This document shows, in pieces, positions 46,075 to 54,492 of a stretch of DNA of 64,000 nt; within the stretch, counting starts at the first letter, position 1, and each line of letters begins with the position of its first letter. The DNA comes from an uncultured Prevotellaceae bacterium (GTDB lineage Bacteria; Bacteroidota; Bacteroidia; Bacteroidales; Bacteroidaceae): contig OMXS01000002.1 of NCBI GenBank assembly GCA_900315095.1, positions 1-64,000 of the forward strand, in the 5' to 3' direction. A model generated the notes under the pieces. That model saw nothing but the letters and a program-made list of their open reading frames with translations, ran no database searches and was not told the DNA's origin. The position numbers and the translations under genes are program-made.

Positions 46075-46677
46075 ATGAACATCAAGAAGTTATTTATCGC
46101 ATTTGTTTTCTCATTTGTTGTTGTTTCTGCATTTGCACAGAAACCCGTTGGAACCCTCACGCTTTATCCTCGAGTGGGAATGACGCTCTCAAAGTTCACA
46201 GGTGACAAGGTGTATTATGGTTATGGCGTGGAAAACTATGCCGACGCGAAGTACAAGGCAGGCATTGTGGCAGGTGCCGAGTTGCAGTATCAGATGAGCG
46301 ATGTCGTTGCCCTCAGCGGCGGTGTGCTTTACAGTCAGCAGGGCACCAAGTTTGATAAAGTGCCAGAAGTCGATGAGAAGTTGAAGATGGAGCACAACGA
46401 CATCATCGTTCCGCTGATGCTTGTAGCCACCACCAAGTACGGAATATCGGCAAAGATAGGCGTGCAGCCCGAAATACTTGTCGACAGCAAGTATAAGGAT
46501 ATGATGAATGGCTTTAATGTGTCTGTTCCCGTAGGCCTTTCTTATGAGTTCAAGAACGTATGCCTTGACGTGCGCTACAACATCGGACTTACTAAAATCT
46601 ATAAGGACCAAGGTGCTAACGACACCTCGCACAACGGCACTTTCATGTTCACTCTTGGCTACGGCATCGACCTCTAA
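46075..46677 (+). CDS. PorT-family outer-membrane beta-barrel protein
   Basis: A 200-residue small barrel. The signal peptide is about 1-22 (KKLFIAFVFSFVVVSAFA). Alternating hydrophobic strands follow (GTLTLYPRVGMTLSKFTGD, then AGIVAGAELQYQMSD) and the last strand ends GYGIDL. It resembles the OMP_b-brl_2/PorT domain widespread in Bacteroidota. No active site is visible. No clear -7 box was found, and the gene starts 60 bp after the xylanase terminator. Confidence 0.85.
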   Translation: MNIKKLFIAFVFSFVVVSAFAQKPVGTLTLYPRVGMTLSKFTGDKVYYGYGVENYADAKYKAGIVAGAELQYQMSDVVALSGGVLYSQQGTKFDKVPEVDEKLKMEHNDIIVPLMLVATTKYGISAKIGVQPEILVDSKYKDMMNGFNVSVPVGLSYEFKNVCLDVRYNIGLTKIYKDQGANDTSHNGTFMFTLGYGIDL

Positions 46678-46712
46678 GTGAAAAATAATTTGGAGTTGAC
46701 GAATCTTTTTTA

Positions 46713-46720
46713 TATCTTCG
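46713..46720 (+). promoter_or_regulatory. Promoter -7 box (variant)
   Basis: TATCTTCG differs from the consensus by one base and is followed by CACCC. It lies 25 bp before the lipoprotein gene. Confidence 0.45.
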
Positions 46721-46744
46721 CACCCGAATAATACTCATACAATT

Positions 46745-48985
46745 ATGATGAAACGTTTTATCAGCAGTTTTATGATTATTGTCGCGGTGATGATGCTGGC
46801 GGCATGTACTGACAAGATGAAGGAGGTGAGTGCCCTCGACCTTGAGCACTACCAGCCCGTAGATAAGTTCGTGCCTGCCTATGAGGCACTTACCAACCGC
46901 ACCGACCTCGCCACCAACGAGGACTACGACATCGAGCAGACAGTAAGGGTTATCAATGCGCTCGAGATGGCGCAGGCTAACTCGAAGAACTTCAACGAGT
47001 ACCTGAAACTCATGGCGCAGCAGGATTACACCGGAGTGGCTCCCGATGTCATCGAGGCAAAGCAGAAACTGCTGCCCATATTGCAATATATGTATAAACT
47101 GCAGGTTATGGACGAGCAGTTGAGCGACATGTGGATGCTGGCACGTAGTGCGGCCTCGGGAGGCAGCAGCGCTCTCGACGGCAAGAGCATAGCGCAGTTG
47201 ACACTCGCCACACTTGGCGACCCGATAGCCATTTTCAGCATACTTACATCCGAGGATGCCGACCGCGCGACAAACTCTGCGTTCAACCAGTATGAGAAGG
47301 ACAAGAAACTGAAGTCGGAGATACGTCAGGACATCGAGAAACTGCGTGCCTCTTACATGCAGTACCTCTCCGATTACGCTCCCATATATCATAAGTATAT
47401 GCGCGAGTACGACCGCATCTGCATGGAGAAAGACCGCGCTTACATCGACCTCTATTCTGGACAGCCTACAAGTGCGCTCGCTCACTCGCAGAAGATTCTC
47501 GACCAGTATCCTAACAACGGCGAGGCGATGCTGCTGAAGTCGTTCAGTCTTATTCTGGGAGGCAACGGCTCTTCTGCCACCTCCTCAAATCTCCAGCGAC
47601 AACTGCCCAACACCCAGCAACCATCATCCAACACCCAACCATCTGACTCCTTGCTTGCAAGAGGCGGCGAGGTGTTCATTCCGGACACCATGCCAAAGCG
47701 AGTGCAGGGAATGAACGATGCACAGTATGAGGCAGAGGTGATGCTCGACGACTATATGCACCGCTATCCCGACCGCACAGCGCCTGCTCTCGTGCTGAAA
47801 GGGGTGCTGAAGCAGCAGACGGGAAACACACAGCAGGCAATGTCTTATTTCGACCAGGCTGCGATAGAGTACCCGCGACAGGCGGCGCACCTCACAGACA
47901 TGCTCGACTCTTATCGTGCGCGCACATATCTTAACAAGACTCCTGAGGGACAATACCTCACCCGTCTTTACCGTTCGGAAATGGAGGGCTACGGACTCTT
48001 CTCGCCTAACCTGCTGAAGGCGAAATACCATGCAGACAAGGGTGACCTCGACCAGAGCAAGGACGAGATATTCAAGCACTTCTTCCGCCGCGGCAACCAG
48101 GGCGTTTACGACGGACTGCTTTCCGACATGCAGTTCTGCGAGGAACATCTCTACGGCAGTTTCAAACAACTGCTCATCGAGAGTTCGTTCATCGATGTGG
48201 AGGTGGAGCCGGAATCGAAGTGGATGTTCTGGGATGACGATGAACTGCTGCGCGTGAAGATAAACAACCGCTCTGACCTCGACCTTGAGAACGTGCGCGT
48301 GTTCCTTTGCATCCATTACACCGACATGTATAAGGACGAGTATGACGTGGTGCGTGTGCCGAAGACAATGAACATCATCGGCAAGCACTCAACTGCCGAC
48401 CTCGACACCGTACGACTCAACTACAACGACAAGAAATACGGTGACATCACACGCATACGCGCCATAGCCATCACCGACGACCGCATCTGCTGGGTGGACG
48501 ATGCTAACTACAAGAAGAGTCATGCCATCTCTTTCGCACGAAAGAACAACGGGCGCAACACAAGGATAGAAAAGGACAAGGAAGAGTTCTTGAAGCACTA
48601 TTCCATCGAACCGCAGAAACTGCGCGAGACGCTGCTCAAAGGCGTCACCGTGCTGCAGCCTGAGGATGACCCGAAGGAGGAGCGAGGCTTCTGGGGAAAG
48701 ATTGGCTCATGGTTCTCTCGTCCCGACAACGACTTGAAGATAGAGTTGCCGCGAGTGCTTACGATGATAGACCCCGTCTTCTCTGTTCAGCAGATAGACT
48801 CCGAGAATGCCCTGATGCCTAAAGACAATTACCTGTCAGGCACAGCCATCCATCTCGTATTCGACTACGAGCCAAAGTATGAGGAGGTGCTGCCTCTCTA
48901 CATCTACAGCGACTATGCCAACTTCCGCATCGACATCGTTTATCGCGGCAAGGATTCAGAGATAAAGGAAGTGGCGCAGATATAA
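46745..48985 (+). CDS. Large TPR-like lipoprotein of unknown function
   Basis: A 746-residue lipoprotein with lipobox LAAC and lipidated Cys21 (two tandem Met codons; the first at 46745 was chosen). Helical repeats resembling TPRs lie around 245-275 and 325-400. A Gln/Ser/Pro-rich low-complexity linker lies between (QQPSSNTQPSDS). The C-terminal half (470-746) is a mixed domain ending in an Ig-like strand pattern (YEEVLPLYIYSDYANFRID). The overall shape is like COG3014-type cell-surface lipoproteins, but I cannot assign a family. The last 76 codons are duplicated at 52211-52456. Confidence 0.82.
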   Translation: MMKRFISSFMIIVAVMMLAACTDKMKEVSALDLEHYQPVDKFVPAYEALTNRTDLATNEDYDIEQTVRVINALEMAQANSKNFNEYLKLMAQQDYTGVAPDVIEAKQKLLPILQYMYKLQVMDEQLSDMWMLARSAASGGSSALDGKSIAQLTLATLGDPIAIFSILTSEDADRATNSAFNQYEKDKKLKSEIRQDIEKLRASYMQYLSDYAPIYHKYMREYDRICMEKDRAYIDLYSGQPTSALAHSQKILDQYPNNGEAMLLKSFSLILGGNGSSATSSNLQRQLPNTQQPSSNTQPSDSLLARGGEVFIPDTMPKRVQGMNDAQYEAEVMLDDYMHRYPDRTAPALVLKGVLKQQTGNTQQAMSYFDQAAIEYPRQAAHLTDMLDSYRARTYLNKTPEGQYLTRLYRSEMEGYGLFSPNLLKAKYHADKGDLDQSKDEIFKHFFRRGNQGVYDGLLSDMQFCEEHLYGSFKQLLIESSFIDVEVEPESKWMFWDDDELLRVKINNRSDLDLENVRVFLCIHYTDMYKDEYDVVRVPKTMNIIGKHSTADLDTVRLNYNDKKYGDITRIRAIAITDDRICWVDDANYKKSHAISFARKNNGRNTRIEKDKEEFLKHYSIEPQKLRETLLKGVTVLQPEDDPKEERGFWGKIGSWFSRPDNDLKIELPRVLTMIDPVFSVQQIDSENALMPKDNYLSGTAIHLVFDYEPKYEEVLPLYIYSDYANFRIDIVYRGKDSEIKEVAQI

Positions 48986-49015
48986 CTCTTAAAGCAGGTT
49001 TACACATTAATGATT

Positions 49016-49066
49016 ACGGGAAGTCTTAACAATGTATTATGTTTAGACTTCCCGTTCATTTTTTTG
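49016..49066 (+). terminator. Terminator after the large lipoprotein gene
   Basis: ACGGGAAGTCT at 49016-49026 pairs with AGACTTCCCGT at 49045-49055, followed by TCATTTTTTTG. Confidence 0.85.
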
Positions 49067-49084
49067 TAAGTTTTCCCCCGAATG

Positions 49085-50131
49085 TTAGAACTCTCTGTCT
49101 TTATAAGGTGTGTTAAGAACTCCTTTGTTATTAAGGCTGCTAACAAGTTTGTCCAAAGGCATTCTCCATAGAGCCTTAAACCAAGATGTTTTACCAAACC
49201 ATTTTACTATAGAAGGGCTTATAGCGTAATATGTCTTAATAAACCCCATTCCATACCAAGTTTCCGCAAGAGTATAATCTCTGAATCTTCGGAGTGTCCA
49301 TACTTCTGGACAATCGTATGAGCCATAGACGGCTGTCGCCACATAACAAGCAGAAGTGTCAATGTTGGGATTCTCAAACGAAGAGTCATATTTTCTTATT
49401 TTGTCACCATACGAATTTATTAAATTGATGTTTCCTGTCTTATCTTGGAGATATTTCACATATTGTTTGTGAATGTCAATACCGTTTTTCCAGCCTTGTA
49501 TCGAAATATCTGAGTACTTGCCTTCAAAAATTGAATCAACTGCATCACCGAAGTTATACATTATTTGAGCAGAACTAGAAGCGTTATTACAATACTCTTG
49601 TATAAAATTGTGCTGGATACTGGTATCTATTCCTTCATAATGGTTTTTGGCTGCATTAAATAACATTGAGGATATCATTATGTTTCTCAGAGATATTTCT
49701 GTTAAAGCAGCCTTTTGTAAAGTCTCGTCTGTTTCATTCTCTTTTATTAGTTTTATTACGGAGAACTGGCAATTGGCCAAATCAGAAGCCGCAGACCATA
49801 TTTCAGCAATCTTACATCCCATTGATTTGAAATATACAACATAATAGTTTGCCTCCCAACTACTTGGGTCTTTAACGAGAATCATGTCGTAATATTTTGC
49901 TGCGTTGGCACTGTTCTCTGCATCCTTGGCTCTACGAGCAATCTCATATAGGTTTTTCAACTCATCGGAAGAATCGACCTTAACAGTACCCTTTACATCG
50001 ACAGTCCCTTCTATCATCATTTTCTTTGCTTCTTCAACGGTATATTTTGTACCGCATGACTGGCATATAAAGACACCTCCGTCTTTTACCAAATCTTGGC
50101 TGCCACACATTTCACATTGTAATGCTTTCAT
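49085..50131 (-). CDS. Zinc-ribbon protein with C-terminal Cys-motif (CYVATAVYG)
   Basis: A 348-residue protein. An N-terminal four-Cys zinc ribbon (C6, C9, C23, C26) of TFIIB-like form is followed by a mostly helical region (60-250), then a CYVATAVYGSYDC motif at 262-274. The C-terminal stretch has two amphipathic-to-hydrophobic segments (WYGMGFIKTYYAISPSIV). The CFIATAAYG-type motif recurs in bacterial proteins of unknown role. The ATG at 50131 follows the SPFH stop by 35 bp, so the two form an operon. The gene is AT-rich compared with its neighbours. Function unknown. Confidence 0.85.
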   Translation of the reverse strand: MKALQCEMCGSQDLVKDGGVFICQSCGTKYTVEEAKKMMIEGTVDVKGTVKVDSSDELKNLYEIARRAKDAENSANAAKYYDMILVKDPSSWEANYYVVYFKSMGCKIAEIWSAASDLANCQFSVIKLIKENETDETLQKAALTEISLRNIMISSMLFNAAKNHYEGIDTSIQHNFIQEYCNNASSSAQIMYNFGDAVDSIFEGKYSDISIQGWKNGIDIHKQYVKYLQDKTGNINLINSYGDKIRKYDSSFENPNIDTSACYVATAVYGSYDCPEVWTLRRFRDYTLAETWYGMGFIKTYYAISPSIVKWFGKTSWFKALWRMPLDKLVSSLNNKGVLNTPYKDREF

Positions 50132-50166
50132 ATTCTTTATTGTTTTGTTGATGAAAATATTATTAG

Positions 50167-51267
50167 TTACATATGAATCGGAGGGGGACAATCTCCGTTG
50201 TCTTTTGCTGTGAATTCAGCAAATGTCTTCAGAGGTTGCCAACTCGTCATACCTTTCTTCCACGCTAGCATATTTAAGACGTTTAAATCTTGTGCTATTG
50301 CTTCCTGTATTTGCAGGGCGTTGTATGGACCTTGTTGTTTGCCGTCAATAGCAAGGAAATAAGATACACTTGTCGGTATTGGTGGAGGGACATCACCATT
50401 ATTCGGCATTAGCGACTCTCCCATATGCTTGCCCATATTAAGTGAAGCACCTAGTCCTAGGCCTGCATTGATGAACGCTGCTCCTGTTCCACTCTCATTT
50501 TCTGCGGCCTTATCCATCACATCGAAAGAACGTTCCATCTTATAATTCTCACGTCCTGCTATTTTCAATCTTGCTGAGAGATTTTTGGCTCTTTTAATTT
50601 CATTCAGACTTGGGTCGTCTTCAGGAATGTTTATTGATATGATATTGAAAAGCATTATTTCCACACCATATTCAGCGAAGAAAGGCAGAAGTTCATTTTG
50701 ACAATATGCAGAAATCTCTTGTAGGTGTACAGGTATTTCTAATACTGATATTTTGTCATTAACAATTTTTTTAGAAATAATACTGGTCAGTCTTGTTAAA
50801 AGTAAACCACGAAAATATGATTGCAGTTGAGATTCGTTGAAATTAGGCATGTTGCCAACAAGGGTAAAAACAAACTTCTCGGCATCGCTTATCTTGAAGC
50901 CATATTGACCATGGGCGCGTACAGGCACAATTATATCATACTTAGGATCCTCTAGTTGTATAGGTGTTTCCGTTCCCCATTTCAGACTTAAACGCTGGAG
51001 AAGATTAACAAACCATACGTCTGCCTGAAAAGGAGACTCACTGCCATACGGCAGATTAATGATCTTGTTTAGGAGTGGGATGTTGTTTGTCTTAAGTGTA
51101 TAGGTGCCATCTGTAAACTTATCACAAACTTTGCCTCCTCTTACAAAGAATGCCACTTGTCCTGGGTAAACTACAAGGCGAGAACCCCAACGCAAATCGC
51201 AAGAAGGAAACTTGTGTACAATCACACCTTCTTGTTGCTCATACTTTACAATGTCGATAATTGCCAT
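50167..51267 (-). CDS. SPFH-domain (YdjI-like) protein with GYF_2 domain
   Basis: A 366-residue protein starting MAIIDIVKYEQQEG. It carries an SPFH/band-7-like domain of the virion-core-protein or YdjI type (about 30-245; LVVYPGQVAFFVRGGKV, LQSYFRGLLLTRL, LLPFFAEYGVEI). A Gly/Ala-rich linker follows, then a GYF_2/DUF4339 domain (about 297-345, GPYNALQIQEAIAQ and MLAWKKGMTSWQPL). In Bacillus, YdjI works with PspA at stressed membranes; a similar scaffold role is possible. Start chosen at 51267, although the frame is open to 51333. First gene of a two-gene operon preceded by a structured leader (element B). Confidence 0.87.
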   Translation of the reverse strand: MAIIDIVKYEQQEGVIVHKFPSCDLRWGSRLVVYPGQVAFFVRGGKVCDKFTDGTYTLKTNNIPLLNKIINLPYGSESPFQADVWFVNLLQRLSLKWGTETPIQLEDPKYDIIVPVRAHGQYGFKISDAEKFVFTLVGNMPNFNESQLQSYFRGLLLTRLTSIISKKIVNDKISVLEIPVHLQEISAYCQNELLPFFAEYGVEIMLFNIISINIPEDDPSLNEIKRAKNLSARLKIAGRENYKMERSFDVMDKAAENESGTGAAFINAGLGLGASLNMGKHMGESLMPNNGDVPPPIPTSVSYFLAIDGKQQGPYNALQIQEAIAQDLNVLNMLAWKKGMTSWQPLKTFAEFTAKDNGDCPPPIHM

Positions 51268-51339
51268 GTCAATGTTTCTTTTTAGTTTGTAGATCTCAAG
51301 TGAAATGATTGAGTCGCACAAACTCATTGACATAGAGAG

Positions 51340-51516
51340 AGCGCAGACCCGCCATATCTCCTGTCAGGCTCACCACAAGCCCCCAATCTACTATGACTGA
51401 AGTCCACGCTCAAAGCGCGTACTCCAATGTAGATTGGCATGCTCATTTTATTCTCGTTGTGAGGTGGTGATTCGACAGGAGAAATAGAGCAATTATGTCT
51501 GTATTTCTAATGAAAT
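51340..51516 (-). ncRNA. Structured leader or small RNA (element B)
   Basis: A minus-strand transcript starting near 51516 from its own promoter. It opens with hairpin GTATTTC/GAAATAC (51501-51518), then a nested rod: TCTCCTGTC with GACAGGAGA (51474-51482/51357-51365), TCACCAC with GTGGTGA (51464-51470/51370-51376), CCAATCTAC with GTAGATTGG (51429-51437/51383-51391), and an apical ACGC/GCGT hairpin. One side of the middle holds a 26-nt single strand, the other 6 nt. The apical CGCTTTGAGCGTGGACTT matches element C (CGCTTTCGGCGTGGACTT). No T run follows, so it may be the leader of the SPFH operon. Confidence 0.55.
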
Positions 51517-51522
51517 ACGGTG

Positions 51523-51530
51523 CAAATATA
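51523..51530 (-). promoter_or_regulatory. Promoter of element B / SPFH operon
   Basis: TATATTTG on the minus strand followed by CACCG. The leader before the SPFH start would be about 250 nt. Confidence 0.55.
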
Positions 51531-51599
51531 CAAAACTTTTGTTATAATTGTATATCTTTGATATAAAAAAATGGTAATTATATACTATTTGCCTCCATT

Positions 51600-51760
51600 T
51601 GCCAATGCCTCCCCGCCCCTATAGGGGAGGGGGCAGTGTTTATAATCCACACATAACTTCTTCTACCTCCCTTTATCTCCTTCTGTCTTTTTCCTTCATG
51701 TAACCGACCCCACCCCTAGCCCCTCCCCTGCATGGGCGGGGAAACATTGCATAGGTCATC
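51600..51760. repeat. GC-rich dispersed repeat spacer
   Basis: CCCCGCCCCTATAGGGGAGG (51612-51631) and CCCCTCCCCTGCATGGGCGG (51720-51739) units separated by TCTCC-type repeats. This is the same family as at 40.7 kb. The spacer to 51895 holds no gene. Confidence 0.65.
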
Positions 51761-51895
51761 TCTTGAACACTATCCTATAGTAGGGACAAAATGAATATAG
51801 TACCCAATGGGAAACATTAGGCAAAGGACAACAAAAAACAGGCGCAGACAACAACTGCGCCTGTTTCAGAGTGTTATTGGTTGTTTCCATATACC

Positions 51896-52216
51896 TTATC
51901 CGAAGTAAACCATAAGTCCGCCGATGATGATGTAGAGCACTGCGTACGGGATGGCGCTCTTCATTATCTCGCCGTCCTTGCCCGGCATATCGCACGAGGC
52001 GGTGGCGATGGCGATTGACTGTGGCGAAATCATCTTACCGCCTGTTTCACCGGTGGTGTTGGCAGCGACGAGCCAGTTGGTCTCAGAGCCTGGTGCATAG
52101 CCCAACTGTCCTGCAACGTTGGCCTGCAGTTTGGCAAAGAGGATGTTCGACGAGGTGTCCGAGCCCGTGACGAATGTTCCGATGGCTCCGATGAGCGGTG
52201 CGAAGAACGGATAGAA
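51896..52216 (-). pseudogene. Truncated lactate permease, C-terminal fragment
   Basis: About 106 codons with an intact frame encode the last part of an LctP-type permease (PFFAPLIGAIGTFVTGSD, ETNWLVAANTTGETGGK, SPQSIAIATASCDMPGKDG, ending VYFG). It corresponds to residues from about 430 of the intact gene at 52605-54209, but the two differ clearly in sequence, so this is a different permease lineage and not a recent copy. The 5' part is missing: at 52211-52217 the sequence switches to the lipoprotein fragment. Confidence 0.85.
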
Positions 52217-52456
52217 CTGCCGCGAGTGCTTACGATGATAGACCCTGTGTTCTCTGTTCAGCAGATAGACTCTGAGAATGCCCTGATGCCTAAAGACAAC
52301 TATCTTTCAGGCACAGCCATACATCTCGTATTCGACTACGAGCCAAAGTACGAGGAGGTGCTGCCTCTCTACATCTACAGCGACTATGCAAACTTCCGCA
52401 TCGACATCGTTTATCGCGGCAAGGATTCAGAGATAAAGGAAGTGGCGCAGATATAG
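52211..52456 (+). pseudogene. Duplicated 3' end of the large lipoprotein gene
   Basis: About 80 codons equal to the last codons of 46745-48985. The protein is identical over the final 76 residues. The DNA differs at about ten positions, all synonymous (for example CCC/CCT, GTC/GTG, ATC/ATA, stop TAA/TAG). There is no start region or promoter. It begins inside the permease fragment, with ATAGAAC shared at the joint. Confidence 0.88.
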
Positions 52457-52493
52457 GACTTACAGCGATAACATCTTTATAAGAAAACAAATA

Positions 52494-52528
52494 AATACAT
52501 CCTTCTTTCCCCATAAGAAGGATGTATT
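52494..52528 (+). terminator. Terminator after the lipoprotein fragment
   Basis: AATACATCCTTCTT at 52494-52507 pairs perfectly with AAGAAGGATGTATT at 52515-52528. It differs from the terminator after the full gene. Confidence 0.8.
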
Positions 52529-52547
52529 GTTAATATAGGCATTAATA

Positions 52548-52580
52548 ATGATGCCATCCCGTATTAGGAGATGGCATCAT
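52548..52580 (-). terminator. Lactate permease terminator
   Basis: ATGATGCCATC at 52548-52558 pairs perfectly with GATGGCATCAT at 52570-52580, just downstream of the permease stop on the minus strand. Confidence 0.8.
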
Positions 52581-52604
52581 CAATGTTATTTCTATTCGTT
52601 TTGT

Positions 52605-54209
52605 TTAGAATACGTGGAGTCCGAGGAACACCATCAGACCGTTCATGAGTATCCAGAAGATTGCAAACGGCATTGTCTTGCGCATGATGTCTCCGTCCTG
52701 ACCTTCCATGTCGCAGGCAGCGGTAGCGATGGCGATACTCTGCGGTGACAGCAGTTTACCTCCCTCGGAGCCTGCACAGTTGGCAGCGGCAAGCCAGTTG
52801 GTCTCGTTACCGCTCACTCCGAAGAACGTTGACTGGTTAACAAGACCGAGATCGCTCGCAGCGGTTGCCTGTAGTTTACCGAAGAGGATGTTGGCATTGG
52901 TGGCACTACCAGTAACGAAGGTTCCGATAGAACCGATGAGCGGTGCAAAGAACGGGAACGCAGCGCCGGTGAGTGCTACAAGGCCCTTGGCGATGTCGTT
53001 GGTCATACCGGTGTTGTTCATCAGCATAGCCATAGCAACGAGGCAGCAGATGGTGACAACGGTCTTCTGAAGGTTGATGGTTGTCTTTGCGAGAATCTTC
53101 ATCAGCTTGCCGAAACTGAGTCCCTGGATGAGACCACCGATAACAGCACCGAGGAAGATCATCAGACCAGCATTAGAGAGCCATCCAAACTTGAAGGTGT
53201 TGCCGATTACCGGTAAGTCGAACTGTGTAACGAGATTGCTGTTGAGCAGAGTGTTGATAGCAGGAACTATCTTGCTTGATATAAGGATGAAGAAGATGAT
53301 GAGTCCGTAAACGCTCCATGCCTTCAGAGTCTTGTTGAGACCGAACTTCTTCTTTTCCACCTTTACCTCGTCAGCAGGCGACTCGTCGCGGATAAACAGT
53401 TTGTTGTATATCAGCATTGCAACGATAGCGGCAACACTACCGAGGATTGCAGGTGTCTCAGGGCCGATGAAGTGAGCACAGCAGAACTGCACGATAATTG
53501 AGAATGTACCCACGAAGAGTGCCAAGGAGATGTTCTTCACAATCTTCTTACGGTCGGTCATCATAAGGATGAGGAACGGGGTGATGTAGAACATCAGAGC
53601 CAACTGGATGATGATGAACGTTGCCACCTCGCACAGCATCTCGGGAGATGCCACACCCTCGGCTGCCACTTGGTTGGCAAGCGTTGTGGCGGGAAGACCT
53701 ACGGCACCGAATCCTACGGCAACGGTATTAGCGATAAGACAGATAACGGCTGAGAACATCGGCTTGAAGCCAAGTCCGATAAGGATAGCAGCAGGGATGG
53801 CAACTGCCGTTCCGAAGCCTGCCATACCTTCAAGCACACCGCCAAGACCCCATGTCAAGAGCAGAACGAGAAGACCCTTGTCTGATGTCATCTGTATGAA
53901 CTGCGTCTTAATAGTCTCAATCTCCTTTGTCTCGCAGAGGATGTTGTAACTGAAGATGGCGCAGATGATGATGAGGATAATCGGGAAGCAAGCCTTCAAG
54001 AATCCCTCAATCACCGACCACAGCGTGATGCCGAAGATTGAGGCACCAGTGTATTTCTCGGGAATGATGCCCATTGCCGGAGCGGCAAACAAGGCAAGAA
54101 GAATAGTAACTACAAGGGTAACCATTGCACTCTTGTAACCAGACACTTTAAATCCCATCATCAGTACTATAAGCAGTACGATTGGAATTACAGAAACTAA
54201 TGCTGACAT
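52605..54209 (-). CDS. L-lactate permease (LctP family)
   Basis: A 534-residue inner-membrane protein with about 13 predicted helices, typical of the lactate permease family (LldP/LctP) that imports lactate or glycolate with protons. Family landmarks are GGVLEGMAGFGTAVAIPAA near 128, GFGAVGLPATTLANQV near 168 and TFVTGSATNANILFGKLQ near 440. It is not next to lactate-oxidising genes. A fragment of a second, different permease lies directly downstream (51896-52216). Confidence 0.94.
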   Translation of the reverse strand: MSALVSVIPIVLLIVLMMGFKVSGYKSAMVTLVVTILLALFAAPAMGIIPEKYTGASIFGITLWSVIEGFLKACFPIILIIICAIFSYNILCETKEIETIKTQFIQMTSDKGLLVLLLTWGLGGVLEGMAGFGTAVAIPAAILIGLGFKPMFSAVICLIANTVAVGFGAVGLPATTLANQVAAEGVASPEMLCEVATFIIIQLALMFYITPFLILMMTDRKKIVKNISLALFVGTFSIIVQFCCAHFIGPETPAILGSVAAIVAMLIYNKLFIRDESPADEVKVEKKKFGLNKTLKAWSVYGLIIFFILISSKIVPAINTLLNSNLVTQFDLPVIGNTFKFGWLSNAGLMIFLGAVIGGLIQGLSFGKLMKILAKTTINLQKTVVTICCLVAMAMLMNNTGMTNDIAKGLVALTGAAFPFFAPLIGSIGTFVTGSATNANILFGKLQATAASDLGLVNQSTFFGVSGNETNWLAAANCAGSEGGKLLSPQSIAIATAACDMEGQDGDIMRKTMPFAIFWILMNGLMVFLGLHVF

Positions 54210-54492
54210 AGAATTGATTTTTAGTTATTATTATATAAGTATATGCGTTTAAGGTAGGGCGGACAAAGGTCAATCACACCCAAAGGTTATGTTACGGTTC
54301 AGAAATTTTCGCAAATATACGAATAAAAATTGAAACTTCAATTATTTTGAGGATATTTTTTTGTTTTTTGTTGTGTATTGTGGGTTTTAATAGTCCTATT
54401 TTATGAGAGTTCCCCTCCTATGGTCTTGTCGGGGAAAGATTCGTAGGAGGGGAGCGTAAGCTATGTTTTTGAGGCGGAGAAGTGCTTCTCTT
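54210..54492 (-). promoter_or_regulatory. Lactate permease upstream region with -7 box
   Basis: The minus-strand box TATATTTG lies at 54312-54319, about 100 bp before the permease start, so the leader is long. The rest, to 54492, contains a T-rich tract and no gene. Confidence 0.45.

Noticed and set aside
51340..51516. Element B as a retron msr-msd or IS200/IS605 end
   Set aside because: No reverse transcriptase or transposase in the window; the shared motif with the rplT-linked RNA is a better explanation.
52226..52456. 76-codon frame as an independent small gene
   Set aside because: It is the exact 3' end of the lipoprotein gene, joined to a permease fragment, without its own promoter.
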